A DNA stretch of 64,000 bases, taken from Bradyrhizobium jicamae. Its GTDB lineage: Bacteria; Pseudomonadota; Alphaproteobacteria; Rhizobiales; Xanthobacteraceae. The notes under the pieces were generated by a model that had not been told where the DNA came from, made no database searches, and saw nothing but the letters and a program-made list of their open reading frames with translations. The position numbers were made by a program, and so were the translations under genes. How positions within the stretch are numbered: position 1 is the first letter of the stretch; every line of letters starts with the position of its first letter. Shown here one piece after another: positions 43,040 through 51,548 of this stretch. The stretch is taken from positions 62,001 to 126,000 of the forward strand of contig NZ_JAFCKQ010000006.1 in assembly GCF_018130215.1 (NCBI RefSeq). The letters run 5' to 3'.

Positions 43040-44665
43040 CTAGACCAGCGCCGAATCGCGCTTGCGGGTGAAGTCGCCGCCGGGGATCGCTGACAGCAGC
43101 GCCTGCGTATAGGGGTGTTGCGGATTGCCGAACACCTCGGCCGTCGTTCCCTGCTCGACCACTGCGCCATCCTTCATCACGGCGACGAGATCGCAGATCT
43201 GGGCTGCGACGCGCAGATCGTGGGTGATGAAGACGATGGAAAGGCCGAGCTGCTGGCGCAACTCGGCGAGCAACCTCAGGACCTGCGCCTGTACCGAGAC
43301 GTCCAGCGCCGAGACCGGTTCGTCGGCGACCAGCACATCCGGCTTCAGCGCGAGCGCGCGCGCGAGCCCGATGCGCTGGCGCTGGCCGCCGGAAAACTCA
43401 TGCGGAAAGCGGTCGCCCGCGGACGGGTCGAGTCCGACCAGCTCGAACAGCCGTTTGGCTTCCGCGATTGCGACCGCGCGGTCCACGCCATGCACGATCG
43501 GTCCCTGCGCGACCAGCTCCGCCGCCTTGCGGCGCGGATTGAGCGAGGCGAAGGGATCCTGGAACACCATCTGGATGTGCCGGGTCTCGCGGCGGACCTG
43601 GTCCGGGGTGAGCTTGGCCCAGTCCTTGCCGTCGAGCAGGATCGACCCGGCGTCGGGATCGATCAGCCGCACGATGCAGCGGGCCAGCGTCGATTTGCCC
43701 GAGCCGGATTCGCCGACGATGCCGAGCGTCGCGCCGCGCGGCAGATGCAGCGAGACGCCCTTCACGGCTTCAGTGACCCGCGCGCCGCGGCCGAGAAAGC
43801 CGCCGGTGCGGTAGGTCTTGGAGACACGGTCGATGCTCAGCACGTCCTTGCCGGAGAGGCTGCGCGGCGGCGGTGCCTTGAGCGGCGGAACCGATGATAT
43901 CAGCTGCCTCGTGTAGGCATGCTGCGGATCGTTCAGCACCCTGTCGGCCGCGCCCTGCTCGACGATCACGCCGTGCTGCATCACCACCACGCGATCGGCG
44001 ATCTCGGCGACCACGCCGAAATCATGGGTGATGAACAGCACCGCAGTCTTCCTGCGCTGCTGCAGATCGCGGATCAGCCTCAGGATCTGCGCCTGCGTCG
44101 TGACGTCGAGCGCGGTGGTCGGCTCATCGGCGATCAAGAGCTTCGGGTCGAGCGCGAGCGCCATCGCGATCATGGCGCGCTGGCGCTGGCCGCCGGAGAG
44201 CTCGTGCGGATAGGCTTTTGCCGCGGCCGTGGAATCGGGAATTCGGACATCGTCGAGCAGCGCGATCACCCGCGCGTTGATCTCGACCTTCGATAATCTG
44301 GTGTGGATCGAGAACATCTCGCCGATCTGGTCGCCGATGGTGCGCAGCGGATTGAGCGCCGTCATCGGCTCCTGGAAGATCATCGCGATGCCGGCGCCGC
44401 GCACCTCGCGCATCGCGGCCGGGCTCGCCGTGCAGAGGTCGTGGCCGTCGAACATCATCCGGCCATCTTCGATCTCGACCTCGTTCGGCAGCAGCCGCAT
44501 GATGGCGTTGGCCATCATCGACTTGCCGGAGCCGGATTCGCCGACCACGCAGAGGATCTCGTTGGACGCGATCGACAGCGAAACGTCGGACAGTGCATGC
44601 GACCGGTCCGCGCCTCGGGGCAGGCGCACAGTCAGGCCGTCGAGCGAGAGAACAGGATCGCTCAT
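43040..44665 (-). CDS. Oligopeptide-type ABC transporter, fused DppD-DppF ATPase
   Basis: A 541-aa protein with two complete ABC domains in one chain. Domain 1: VVGESGSGKSMMANAIMRLL, HELSGGQRQRAMIAMALAL, LLIADEPTTALDVTTQAQIL. Domain 2: GESGSGKSTLARCIVRLI, HEFSGGQRQRIGLARALALK, LVADEPVSALDVSVQAQVL. It also has the family's C-terminal PQHPYTQALLSAIP. In most systems these are separate DppD and DppF subunits; fusion occurs in several rhizobia. ATG 44665 overlaps the TGA of the permease gene. It powers the peptide/nickel/opine-type importer encoded upstream. Confidence 0.95.
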   Translation of the reverse strand: MSDPVLSLDGLTVRLPRGADRSHALSDVSLSIASNEILCVVGESGSGKSMMANAIMRLLPNEVEIEDGRMMFDGHDLCTASPAAMREVRGAGIAMIFQEPMTALNPLRTIGDQIGEMFSIHTRLSKVEINARVIALLDDVRIPDSTAAAKAYPHELSGGQRQRAMIAMALALDPKLLIADEPTTALDVTTQAQILRLIRDLQQRRKTAVLFITHDFGVVAEIADRVVVMQHGVIVEQGAADRVLNDPQHAYTRQLISSVPPLKAPPPRSLSGKDVLSIDRVSKTYRTGGFLGRGARVTEAVKGVSLHLPRGATLGIVGESGSGKSTLARCIVRLIDPDAGSILLDGKDWAKLTPDQVRRETRHIQMVFQDPFASLNPRRKAAELVAQGPIVHGVDRAVAIAEAKRLFELVGLDPSAGDRFPHEFSGGQRQRIGLARALALKPDVLVADEPVSALDVSVQAQVLRLLAELRQQLGLSIVFITHDLRVAAQICDLVAVMKDGAVVEQGTTAEVFGNPQHPYTQALLSAIPGGDFTRKRDSALV

Positions 44666-45492
44666 CGGCTCTTCAGCCTTGGATTGAGCGCATCATTGAG
44701 GCCCTGGCCGACCAGCGACACCGCGAGCACGGTGACGAGGATCGCAATGCCCGGGATGGCCGAGACGTACCATTGCACCCGGAGCACATCGCGGCCGAGA
44801 CCGATCAGGTTGCCCCAGGAGGCGACATTGGGATCGGACAGCCTCAGGAAGGCGAGCGCGCTTTCCAGCAGGATCGCGACCGCCATCACCACGCTGGCGT
44901 AGACGATGACGGGCGGCAGCGCGTTGGGCAGGATTTCACCCAGGATCAGCCGGATGTCCCGCATCCCGAGCGTCTTGCCTGCCTGCACGAATTCGCGGTT
45001 GCGCAGCGACAGGAATTCGGCGCGGGTCAGCCGCGCCGGCGCCGGCCATGACACGACGCCGACGGCGATCGTCACCGTTGATAGCGTCGAGCCGAACACG
45101 GCGACCAGGACCAGCAGCAGCACGAAATTCGGCAGGGTCTGGAACGCCTCCGTGATCCGCATCAGCACATTGTCGATCCATCCGCCGTAATAGCCCGCGA
45201 AGGCGCCGACCAGGATGCCGATCAGGATCGCGATCAAGGTCGCGACGCCGCCGATCAGGAGCGAGATACGCGCGCCGTAGAAGATCTGCGCGGCGATATC
45301 CCGCCCCGAATTGTCGGTCCCGAGCAGGAAGCGCGGATTGGTGAACGGCCAGACCAGCGGCCGCCCTGCCAGCGCCAGCGGATCGCGCGGATAGAGCAAG
45401 CTTGCGCTGATCGCCATCGCGATCACGAGCAGAAGCAGGATCAGGCCGATCACGGCAGCGGGGCTGCGGAAGTAGCGTTTCACGGCGTCCAT
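44662..45492 (-). CDS. Oligopeptide-type ABC permease (DppC-like)
   Basis: A 276-aa inner-membrane protein. VKRYFRSPAAVIGLILLLLV is the first helix, FLLGTDNSGRDIAAQIFYGA the hallmark of DppC/OppC periplasmic segments, and QAGKTLGMRDIRLILGEILP the EAA-type loop. ATG 45492 overlaps the stop of the DppB-like gene (TGATG) with GGAGGG upstream; a GTG at 45495 is a possible alternative. The second partner is the DppB-like permease. Confidence 0.94.
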   Translation of the reverse strand: MDAVKRYFRSPAAVIGLILLLLVIAMAISASLLYPRDPLALAGRPLVWPFTNPRFLLGTDNSGRDIAAQIFYGARISLLIGGVATLIAILIGILVGAFAGYYGGWIDNVLMRITEAFQTLPNFVLLLVLVAVFGSTLSTVTIAVGVVSWPAPARLTRAEFLSLRNREFVQAGKTLGMRDIRLILGEILPNALPPVIVYASVVMAVAILLESALAFLRLSDPNVASWGNLIGLGRDVLRVQWYVSAIPGIAILVTVLAVSLVGQGLNDALNPRLKSR

Positions 45493-46472
45493 CACGAGCC
45501 CTCCGCCGCGATGCGCGGGTCGAGCCGCGCATAGAGCAGGTCGACGACGAAGTTCACGACAATGACGAGCAGTGCCGAGACAAACACGATGCCGAGCAGA
45601 GTGTTGAGGTCGCGCTGCACGACCGATTCATAAGCGAGGCGGCCGAGTCCGGGCAGCGAGAACACGCTCTCGACCACGACCGAGCCGCCGAGCATGGTGC
45701 CGGCCTGCAAGCCGATCAGCGTCACCATTGGCAGCAACGCGTTGCGCAGCACGTGACGGGTGATGACGTGGGTCTCGTCCAGCCCCTTGGCGCGGGCGGT
45801 CCGGATAAATTCGAGGTTCAGCACCTCCAGCATCGAGGCGCGCATGATGCGCAGGTACACCGCAAGGAAGATCAGCCCGAGCGTCAGCGTCGGCAGCACC
45901 AGATGGGCTGCGATGTCGAGCGCCCGCCAGATGCCGGTCTGCACCGTTCCGATATCCTCGAAGCCGCCCGGCGGCAGCCATTGCAGGTACACCGAGAACA
46001 CCACGATCGCCATCAGGCCGAACCAGAACGAGGGCGTGGCGTAGAAGATCAGGCCGAAGGTCGAAATCACCGTATCCGGCCAGCGGTTGACGCCGCGTGC
46101 GGCGATCACGCCGAACACCAGGCCAAAAAAGAACGCGAACGACAGCGACGCCGTCATCAACAGGATGGTCGGCGGCAGCCGCTCCAGGATCACGGTTGCG
46201 ACCGGCTTGCCGTAGATCGAGGAGAAGCCGAGATCGAGCCGCATCAGGTGCCACAGATAATTGGCAAGCTGCGCCGGAACCGAGAGGTCGAGGCCGTAGA
46301 ATTTGCGCAGCTCGTGTGCGGTCGCGGCATCGCCGCCGCCCATCTGCGCCATCAGCGCGTCGACAGTGTCGCCCGGCGCGAGCTGCAGCAGCAGGAACAC
46401 GCCGATCAGGATCAGGAACAGGGTCGGGATCGAGGCGGCAAGCCGCCGCCCCGCAAGGCTCAGGATACGCAT
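45492..46472 (-). CDS. Oligopeptide-type ABC permease (DppB-like)
   Basis: A 326-aa permease. RLAASIPTLFLILIGVFLLL then QLAPGDTVDALMAQMGGGDA is the DppB/OppB N-terminus; RTARAKGLDETHVITRHVLR with NALLPMVTLIGLQAGTMLGG is the conserved cytoplasmic loop and helix. It pairs with the DppC-like protein, which overlaps its end. It begins 127 bases downstream of the binding-protein gene; the gap holds repeat sequences (46484-46563) and is large for this otherwise tightly packed operon. Confidence 0.95.
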   Translation of the reverse strand: MRILSLAGRRLAASIPTLFLILIGVFLLLQLAPGDTVDALMAQMGGGDAATAHELRKFYGLDLSVPAQLANYLWHLMRLDLGFSSIYGKPVATVILERLPPTILLMTASLSFAFFFGLVFGVIAARGVNRWPDTVISTFGLIFYATPSFWFGLMAIVVFSVYLQWLPPGGFEDIGTVQTGIWRALDIAAHLVLPTLTLGLIFLAVYLRIMRASMLEVLNLEFIRTARAKGLDETHVITRHVLRNALLPMVTLIGLQAGTMLGGSVVVESVFSLPGLGRLAYESVVQRDLNTLLGIVFVSALLVIVVNFVVDLLYARLDPRIAAEGS

Positions 46473-46483
46473 CGGCTATCTAT

Positions 46484-46511
46484 AGCGTTTTCGAGCGAAG
46501 TGGACACTGGT
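46484..46511. repeat. Fragment of the long rhizobial palindromic element
   Basis: AGCGTTTTCGAGCGAAGTGG plus ACACTGGT matches the left end of the complete element at 59368-59400 except for two bases. Only the left part is present, so this is a truncated copy. Confidence 0.75.
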
Positions 46512-46537
46512 GTGCGGCGGCGGTGGCCTCTCGGTCA

Positions 46538-46563
46538 CCTCGCCCCGCAAGAGCGGGGTGAGG
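46538..46563. repeat. GC-rich hairpin repeat (CCTCGCCCCGC type)
   Basis: CCTCGCCCCGC (46538-46548), AAGA loop, GCGGGGTGAGG (46553-46563), one mismatch. Related stems appear at 56832-56859 and 57920-57991. It lies within the oligopeptide operon gap and may attenuate or stabilise the mRNA after the binding-protein gene. Confidence 0.65.
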
Positions 46564-46599
46564 GAGAAGTGGGCAGCGCTGCCCTGGATGCACGAAAGC

Positions 46600-48213
46600 T
46601 CACGCACTCAGCCAAAGATCGTGCCAGCTCGTCGAGCCCCAGCGCGGAGTGTTGGAGTGGTTGCGCGCTTTTGCCGTGATCACGGTGACGAAGATCTGCT
46701 CGATCGGCATCCAGACCGGCAGCTCGGTGTTCACCTCTTTGACGAACTCGGCATAGAGCGCCTTGCGCTTGACCGGATCGACTTCAGTGGCGGCATCGTC
46801 GATGGTCTTGTCGACAGCCTTGTCCTCCCAGCCCCACTGGTTGGTCCAGGGCGCGCCCTTGGGCTGGCCGGAGCGGTACCAGACTGTGGTCGAGACCGCG
46901 GGATCGTTGCGATACTGATGCCAGCCGGTGGCGAGATCGAAGGCATGATCGTCATAGACTTGTTTGAGGAAGCCGCCGCCATCATTACGCACGATATCGA
47001 TCTGGATGCCGACCTCCGACAGCGACTGCTGGATGAAGGTCGACCACAGCGAGATGTCCTCGCCCCAGGGCGCCGGCAGCAGCTTCAGCGCGAACCGATT
47101 GCCGCCTGACGCCTTGAAGCCGGCTTCGTCCAGCAGCGCGATCGCCTTGGCCTTGTCGTAGGGATATTGCGGCGTGTCGGGGCCCGGATAGAAGTCAGTC
47201 GAGGTCGAGGGGATCGGCCCGGTGCCGAGCTTGGCGAAGTCGCCGAGGAAGTTGTCGATGAAGAACGGCACGTTGATCGCATGCGCGATGGCGCGGCGGA
47301 CCCGGATGTCGGCGAGTTCCTTGCGGCGGAAGTTGAATTCGATGGTGTTGGTGCGGGCGTTGCCCTCATTGCCCTTGATCGAGACGATGAAGCGCTTGTC
47401 CTTGCCCAATCGCGCCATGTCGGAGATCGTCAACCCCGAGAACGGGCTGTAGTGCAACTCGCCGGCCTCCATCTGCGCGGCGGCGGCGGCGCGGTCGGTG
47501 ATCACCTTCCAGACGATGCGGTCGAGATAGGGCGCGTTCGCCCGCCAATAATCCGGATTGCGGTCGGCGATGATGTATTGCCCGCGCTCGTATTTGACGA
47601 ATTTGAACGGTCCGGTGCCGACCGGCGCCAGATTGACCGGGTTCTGCCTGATGTCGCCGCTCTCATAGAGATGCCTGGCCGAGACATAGCCGAGATCGGG
47701 CAGGGCACGAAGCAGCAGGTTCAGGGGCATCGGCCGCTCGTAGCGGAAGATCGCGGTCTGCGGATCGGGGGTGTCGACGGCGTTCAGGAACAGCTGCAAG
47801 GTCGATCCGTAGTTCAGGATCTTCTTCCACATGTTCATCGCGGTGAAGGCGACGTCGTCTGACGTGAACGGCTTGCCGTCGTGCCAGGTGATACCCTTGC
47901 GCAGCTTGAAGGTGACGGTCTTGCCATCAGGCGTCGCCTCCCAGCTCTCGGCGAGCACGCCGACCGGCTGGCCGTTGGCGTCGAGGTCGACCAGGTTCTC
48001 CTGGATCTTGCCGCCGATGATGTAGACCCCGGTCGAGGCCTGGATGCTCGGGTTGAGCTGGCGCTGCTCGGCGCCGTAATGGACGTTGAACACGCCGCCC
48101 TTGCGCGGGGTCTCCTGCGCGAAGGCCCGCATCGGATTGATGACGTTGGCCGCGATTGCGGCCGAGGTCAGAAGGGCCGTACGGCGGTTGATCTCGAGGC
48201 GGGACAAGTCCAT
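46600..48213 (-). CDS. ABC transporter substrate-binding protein, family 5 (peptide/opine type)
   Basis: A 537-aa periplasmic binding protein. NRRTALLTSAAIAANVINPM is a Tat-like export signal ending before QETPRKG. KGITWHDGKPFTSDDVAFTA is the family-5 hallmark, and LNPSIQASTGVYIIGGKIQE near residue 53 and VRRAIAHAINVPFFIDNFLG in the hinge region also fit. First gene of a four-gene leftward operon (binding protein, DppB, DppC, fused ATPase). GGAG precedes ATG 48213. The ligand is unknown; the neighbouring oxidoreductase suggests an amine or amino-acid compound (weak inference). Confidence 0.94.
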   Translation of the reverse strand: MDLSRLEINRRTALLTSAAIAANVINPMRAFAQETPRKGGVFNVHYGAEQRQLNPSIQASTGVYIIGGKIQENLVDLDANGQPVGVLAESWEATPDGKTVTFKLRKGITWHDGKPFTSDDVAFTAMNMWKKILNYGSTLQLFLNAVDTPDPQTAIFRYERPMPLNLLLRALPDLGYVSARHLYESGDIRQNPVNLAPVGTGPFKFVKYERGQYIIADRNPDYWRANAPYLDRIVWKVITDRAAAAAQMEAGELHYSPFSGLTISDMARLGKDKRFIVSIKGNEGNARTNTIEFNFRRKELADIRVRRAIAHAINVPFFIDNFLGDFAKLGTGPIPSTSTDFYPGPDTPQYPYDKAKAIALLDEAGFKASGGNRFALKLLPAPWGEDISLWSTFIQQSLSEVGIQIDIVRNDGGGFLKQVYDDHAFDLATGWHQYRNDPAVSTTVWYRSGQPKGAPWTNQWGWEDKAVDKTIDDAATEVDPVKRKALYAEFVKEVNTELPVWMPIEQIFVTVITAKARNHSNTPRWGSTSWHDLWLSA

Positions 48214-48648
48214 TACGCGGGTCTCCAGGGCTCACATCAGGGGCATGCATTTGCCGGCCCGCGGGCAGGTCCCGGCGGGTCTCCCGGATGTTACGATGGA
48301 ATGGCAACGCAGGCCATTTTGTAATGGATCGGGCTTTTGGAGGTTCATTTCCGAATCCAGAACTCGCATGTCGCAGGCATCATCAACGCGAAGCCGGACG
48401 GTCCGTTGGCATGGATCGACGGCTGAGAGAGGGCGAAGTGATTCTCCGCGAGGCGGGCTTGCAACCGCCTGAGCGAGCGCAAACCCTGTTATTTTAGGGG
48501 TCGGAAGCGCCTTGACTTGGAAAAACCCCGGAAAAATCGCTGATTCGGAGGCTGTCCACAGCGATATTGCTGTGGGGAGTGCAGAAAACCCTGTTTTTTT
48601 CGGTGTTTTCCGCCATATCGTGCCCACTCCAGAATCAATGGAGCAACC
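48214..48648. other. Intergenic region between binding-protein gene and HU gene
   Basis: 435 bases with no credible gene. It must hold the divergent promoters of the oligopeptide operon and of the HU gene. The right third is AT-rich with A and T runs (48520-48605) as expected for a strong HU promoter, and contains a hairpin CCACAGC-GATATT-GCTGTGG at 48556-48575. Confidence 0.5.
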
Positions 48649-48948
48649 ATGGCTACCCAATTGTCGAAGTCGCAAGTGATCGAGAAGATCGCGACCACCA
48701 CCGAACTTTCCAAGCGCGACGTCAAGAACGTGTTGGACACGCTCGTCGATGTCGGCCACAAGGAGCTGAAGAAGGCCGGGGTGTTCCTCGTCCCCGGCTT
48801 CGCCAAGTTCGTCGTGGTCAAGAAGCCTGCGACCAAGGCGCGCAAGGGCACCAACCCCTTCACGGGCGAAGAGATGATGTTCAAGGCCAAGCCGGCCCGG
48901 AAGATCGTCCGCGCACGGCCGGTCAAGGCCGCCAAGGACGCGGTTTAA
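48649..48948 (+). CDS. HU family DNA-binding protein
   Basis: A 99-aa nucleoid protein. The N-terminal helices (SKSQVIEKIATTTELSKRDV) form the dimer, then VFLVPGFAKFVVVKKPATKA and RKGTNPFTGEEMMFKAKPAR make the DNA-gripping beta arms with the conserved Arg-Asn-Pro replaced by GTNPFTG. The C-terminus is basic (VRARPVKAAKDAV) and longer than E. coli HU. The start is ATG with GGAG five bases upstream, and a strong terminator follows. It is monocistronic and probably highly expressed. Confidence 0.95.
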   Translation: MATQLSKSQVIEKIATTTELSKRDVKNVLDTLVDVGHKELKKAGVFLVPGFAKFVVVKKPATKARKGTNPFTGEEMMFKAKPARKIVRARPVKAAKDAV

Positions 48949-48954
48949 GGATAG

Positions 48955-48986
48955 AAAGGCCTCCGGTGACGGAGGCCTTTTGCTTT
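48955..48986 (+). terminator. Rho-independent terminator of the HU gene
   Basis: Perfect 10-bp stem AAAGGCCTCC (48955-48964) and GGAGGCCTTT (48971-48980), six-base loop, then TGCTTT. It starts 7 bases after the stop and probably also serves the convergent SDR gene. Confidence 0.9.
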
Positions 48987-49021
48987 GGAGCCGATGTTTC
49001 CTGCTCCAGGTTGCCAGCGCT

Positions 49022-49801
49022 CTAAACCACCGGCGATCGGCCGCCATCGACATTGATGGCGGTGCCGGTGATGTAGGAGCCCTGCTCGGAGGCGAGGAAG
49101 CAGGCGAGGTTGGCGAACTCCTCCGCTGTCCCGATGCGTCCGAGCGGCGTGCCCTTGGCGAGGCCCTTGGCGAATTCCGCGAAATCCATGCTCGGTGATT
49201 GGGCGGCGTGACGCTTGACCCATTGATCGCTCATGATCAGGCCAACCAAGAGCGCATTCACCAGGATGTTGTGCTCGCCGCCTTCGTTGGCCATGACCTT
49301 GGTCAGCGCCATGCCGGCGGCGCGCGACACCGAGGTCGGCGCCGAGTGGCCGGCCGGCGCTTTCGCGAAGGTGTTGAGCACGTTGATGATGCGTCCCCAC
49401 TTGCGCTGCTTCATGCCGCCCCAGACCAGCCGGCTGAAGCGGATCGCCGCGAACAGCTTCAGATCGAAATCCTCCTGCCAGGCTTCGTCGCTGATATCCT
49501 CAAATGCCAGCGTGCGCGCCGTTCCGGCATTATTGACGAGAACGTCGATCTTGCCGAAATCGGCGATGATCCGCTCATGGGCCCTGGTGATGTCGGCCGC
49601 CCTGGAGACGTCGCAGACGTAATCGCGGACCACGAGCCCGTCTTTCGCCAGCGCCTCGCGTGCCGCGGCGAGGTCAGCCGCGCCGCGGGCAAGAATCGCC
49701 ACCCTGGCGCCGGACTCGGCAAACCGGCGCGCCACCGCGATCCCGATGCCCTTGCTGCCGCCCGTCACCACAGCGACGCGGTCCTTCATTGTGAGGTTCA
49801 T
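49022..49801 (-). CDS. SDR family protein with non-canonical active site
   Basis: A 259-aa Rossmann protein with a normal cofactor site (VTGGSKGIGIAVARRFAESG) and NNAGTARTL, but the catalytic residues are changed. The strand that normally ends in the active-site Ser reads IINVLNTFAKAP, and YxxxK reads TSVSR (HSAPTSVSRAAGMALT), with Thr for Tyr and Arg for Lys. The C-terminal SYITGTAINVDGGRSPVV is normal. Either it works by another mechanism or it binds nucleotide without redox chemistry. It is followed on the same strand by nothing but the HU terminator, and preceded 39 bases upstream by a microprotein gene. Confidence 0.88.
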   Translation of the reverse strand: MNLTMKDRVAVVTGGSKGIGIAVARRFAESGARVAILARGAADLAAAREALAKDGLVVRDYVCDVSRAADITRAHERIIADFGKIDVLVNNAGTARTLAFEDISDEAWQEDFDLKLFAAIRFSRLVWGGMKQRKWGRIINVLNTFAKAPAGHSAPTSVSRAAGMALTKVMANEGGEHNILVNALLVGLIMSDQWVKRHAAQSPSMDFAEFAKGLAKGTPLGRIGTAEEFANLACFLASEQGSYITGTAINVDGGRSPVV

Positions 49802-49840
49802 TGCTGTTCTCCCTGGAATGGTCCCTGCGGGAGAAAGCTA

Positions 49841-49921
49841 TCAAACCGCCAGAACGACCAACAAGGTCATGCAGAGCAGGTGTGCTGCGACGATCAGTAA
49901 GAGGTGGAGCGGGCCGGACAT
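49841..49921 (-). CDS. 26-aa hydrophobic microprotein (candidate)
   Basis: ATG 49921 to TGA 49841-49843, behind TAGGAGATCCG (AGGAG with five-base spacing), an excellent ribosome site. The peptide is MSGPLHLLLIVAAHLLCM followed by TLLVVLAV: a single membrane helix with two His and one Cys near the middle and no charged residue. It lies between the sulfonate-binding-protein gene (50090) and the SDR (49801) on the same strand and may be the first or middle gene of their mRNA. Not recognised. Confidence 0.55.
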   Translation of the reverse strand: MSGPLHLLLIVAAHLLCMTLLVVLAV

Positions 49922-50089
49922 CGGATCTCCTATGCGTGCGTGCGGCCGGCAGGGCTCTTTGGCTCTCCCTGAAGGGGGCGGGGGTGGGGGTCATGCTGCA
50001 ACGGCAGTGTCCGCGGAGACAGGATCCCCACCCGGCTTGCGCGGTCCGCGCAACCTTTCTTTTTGCAAGGGGAGGCGAAGACCGAGCGG

Positions 50090-51076
50090 TCAGTTCAAAC
50101 TCGCGCTCGCCGTAAAACTGCGATCGACCGCCTTGCTCACGTCGAGCGTCTTCGACAGGATGCCGTAACGCGTGGCCCGGTCGGACGCTGCCTGCACCTC
50201 CTTCACCACGGCCTCGTCGATCGCAATCGGGCTGGTCTTCTGTGCGGTATAGGCGGCGAGCAGCACGTCTTCGGGCAGCCTTGTCAGCTCGGCCGTGCTT
50301 CTGGCGTAGTCGGCGAGATGGTCGAGCGACCACAGCCGCGCCTTGTTCAACCGCTGCACCAGATCCTGCACGGCGGCGCGCTTGCTCGCGATCGCGTTGT
50401 CGGAGGCGACGATGAAGGTGACGGTCGGCGTCAGGCCCTCGCCGTTGGCGACGACACGCGCGTTGTCCTTGAGCGTTGCGTAGGAGACGTAGGGCTCCCA
50501 CACCGCCCAGGCATCGATCGATCCGGCAAGCAGCGCGATCTTGGCATCGACCGGGCCGAGCGGCGCGAAGGTCGCGTCCTCGATCCCGTTGCCGGCCTTC
50601 TCCAGCGTGGCATCGATCAGGAACTGGCCCCAGCCGCCGCGGGTGCCGGAAAGCCGCTTGCCCCTGAGATCGGCCGCGGTCTTGATCGGCGAATCCGCAC
50701 GCACCAGGATCGCCTGCGTTTTTGCGTCGGCGCGGGTGCCGCCGATCGCCTTGATCGGCGCGCCGGCGGCATAGACCGAGAGGAAGGCGAGATCGCCAGT
50801 ATAGCCGACGTCGAGCGCGCCGGCGTTCAGCGCTTCGAGGATCGGGGCGGCTGCCGGGAATTCCGACCATTCGATCTTGTAGGGCAAGTCTTTCGCGAGA
50901 CCTGAAATCTCCAGCAGCGAGCGGTTGCCGCCCTTCTGGTCGCCGACTTTCAGCACGACCGCATCAGCGGCGAGGGCGGCGGCCGACATCGATAGCGTGA
51001 TCGCCGCCGCGATCAACGCAGCCGCGGTGCGGCGGGTGAGGGAACGGGGAGTGCCCGAGCGGGTCAGTTTGCGCAT
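50090..51076 (-). CDS. Aliphatic sulfonate-type ABC substrate-binding protein (SsuA-like)
   Basis: A 328-aa periplasmic protein of the NMT1/SsuA family. The Arg-rich n-region and AAALIAAAITLSMSAAALA make a signal peptide. The mature start is VVLKVGDQKGGNRSLLEISG, then IEWSEFPAAAPILEALNAGA (ligand-cleft region) and DVGYTGDLAFLSVYAAGAPI, with AADLRGKRLSGTRGGWGQFL and AWAVWEPYVSYA later. These match sulfonate binders closely. It is divergent from a second binding protein and a complete importer at 51549, so the two binding proteins may share one permease and ATPase. Confidence 0.92.
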   Translation of the reverse strand: MRKLTRSGTPRSLTRRTAAALIAAAITLSMSAAALAADAVVLKVGDQKGGNRSLLEISGLAKDLPYKIEWSEFPAAAPILEALNAGALDVGYTGDLAFLSVYAAGAPIKAIGGTRADAKTQAILVRADSPIKTAADLRGKRLSGTRGGWGQFLIDATLEKAGNGIEDATFAPLGPVDAKIALLAGSIDAWAVWEPYVSYATLKDNARVVANGEGLTPTVTFIVASDNAIASKRAAVQDLVQRLNKARLWSLDHLADYARSTAELTRLPEDVLLAAYTAQKTSPIAIDEAVVKEVQAASDRATRYGILSKTLDVSKAVDRSFTASASLN

Positions 51077-51548
51077 GCCGATTTTCTTTCTCTTTCATTC
51101 GCCGATCGTCGGAAGCACGTCGGTGTTTGACCAAGTCTATGGGCAAGACGTCGGCGGTCAACGAAACGGAAAACTGAATTCACGGGCCGTACTGCAAGGA
51201 TGATCTCGTCAAGCGGTGCGTTCGTAGAAAACGTCGTGCAGACCATGTCGAAACGCTCAAAGTTGATGCAATCGACAACTCGGCGTCAGGCCTCCAGACG
51301 GAAACAGCGGCAAAAATCCTTTCGTCGTTGCATGATGCGATCGTGGAGAGATCAGCTGTCCCGCCGACAACATTCGAAATTCCATTTCATTGACGACGAC
51401 GCACTCGCACCGCATCATTTGCGCGTTGCTTTGAGGGCAATAGCGCCGGAGAAATCCGCTTTTCCCAGACCAAGGGCTTCGAACGTTCGATGCGCAAGCG
51501 ATGACGGTTGCGTGAGCGGCGGAGCCTTGCAGAAATGCAGGAGTGATA
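51077..51548. promoter_or_regulatory. Divergent control region of the sulfur cluster
   Basis: 472 bases between two divergent binding-protein genes. No credible gene on either strand. It should contain promoters for both directions; I see no clear palindrome and no CysB/Cbl-like site that I could defend. AGGAG at 51538-51542 serves the start at 51549. Confidence 0.45.

Noticed and set aside
48288-48497. A 69-codon frame between the oligopeptide operon and HU
   Set aside because: No ribosome site, odd composition and no recognisable pattern; the region is better read as promoters.
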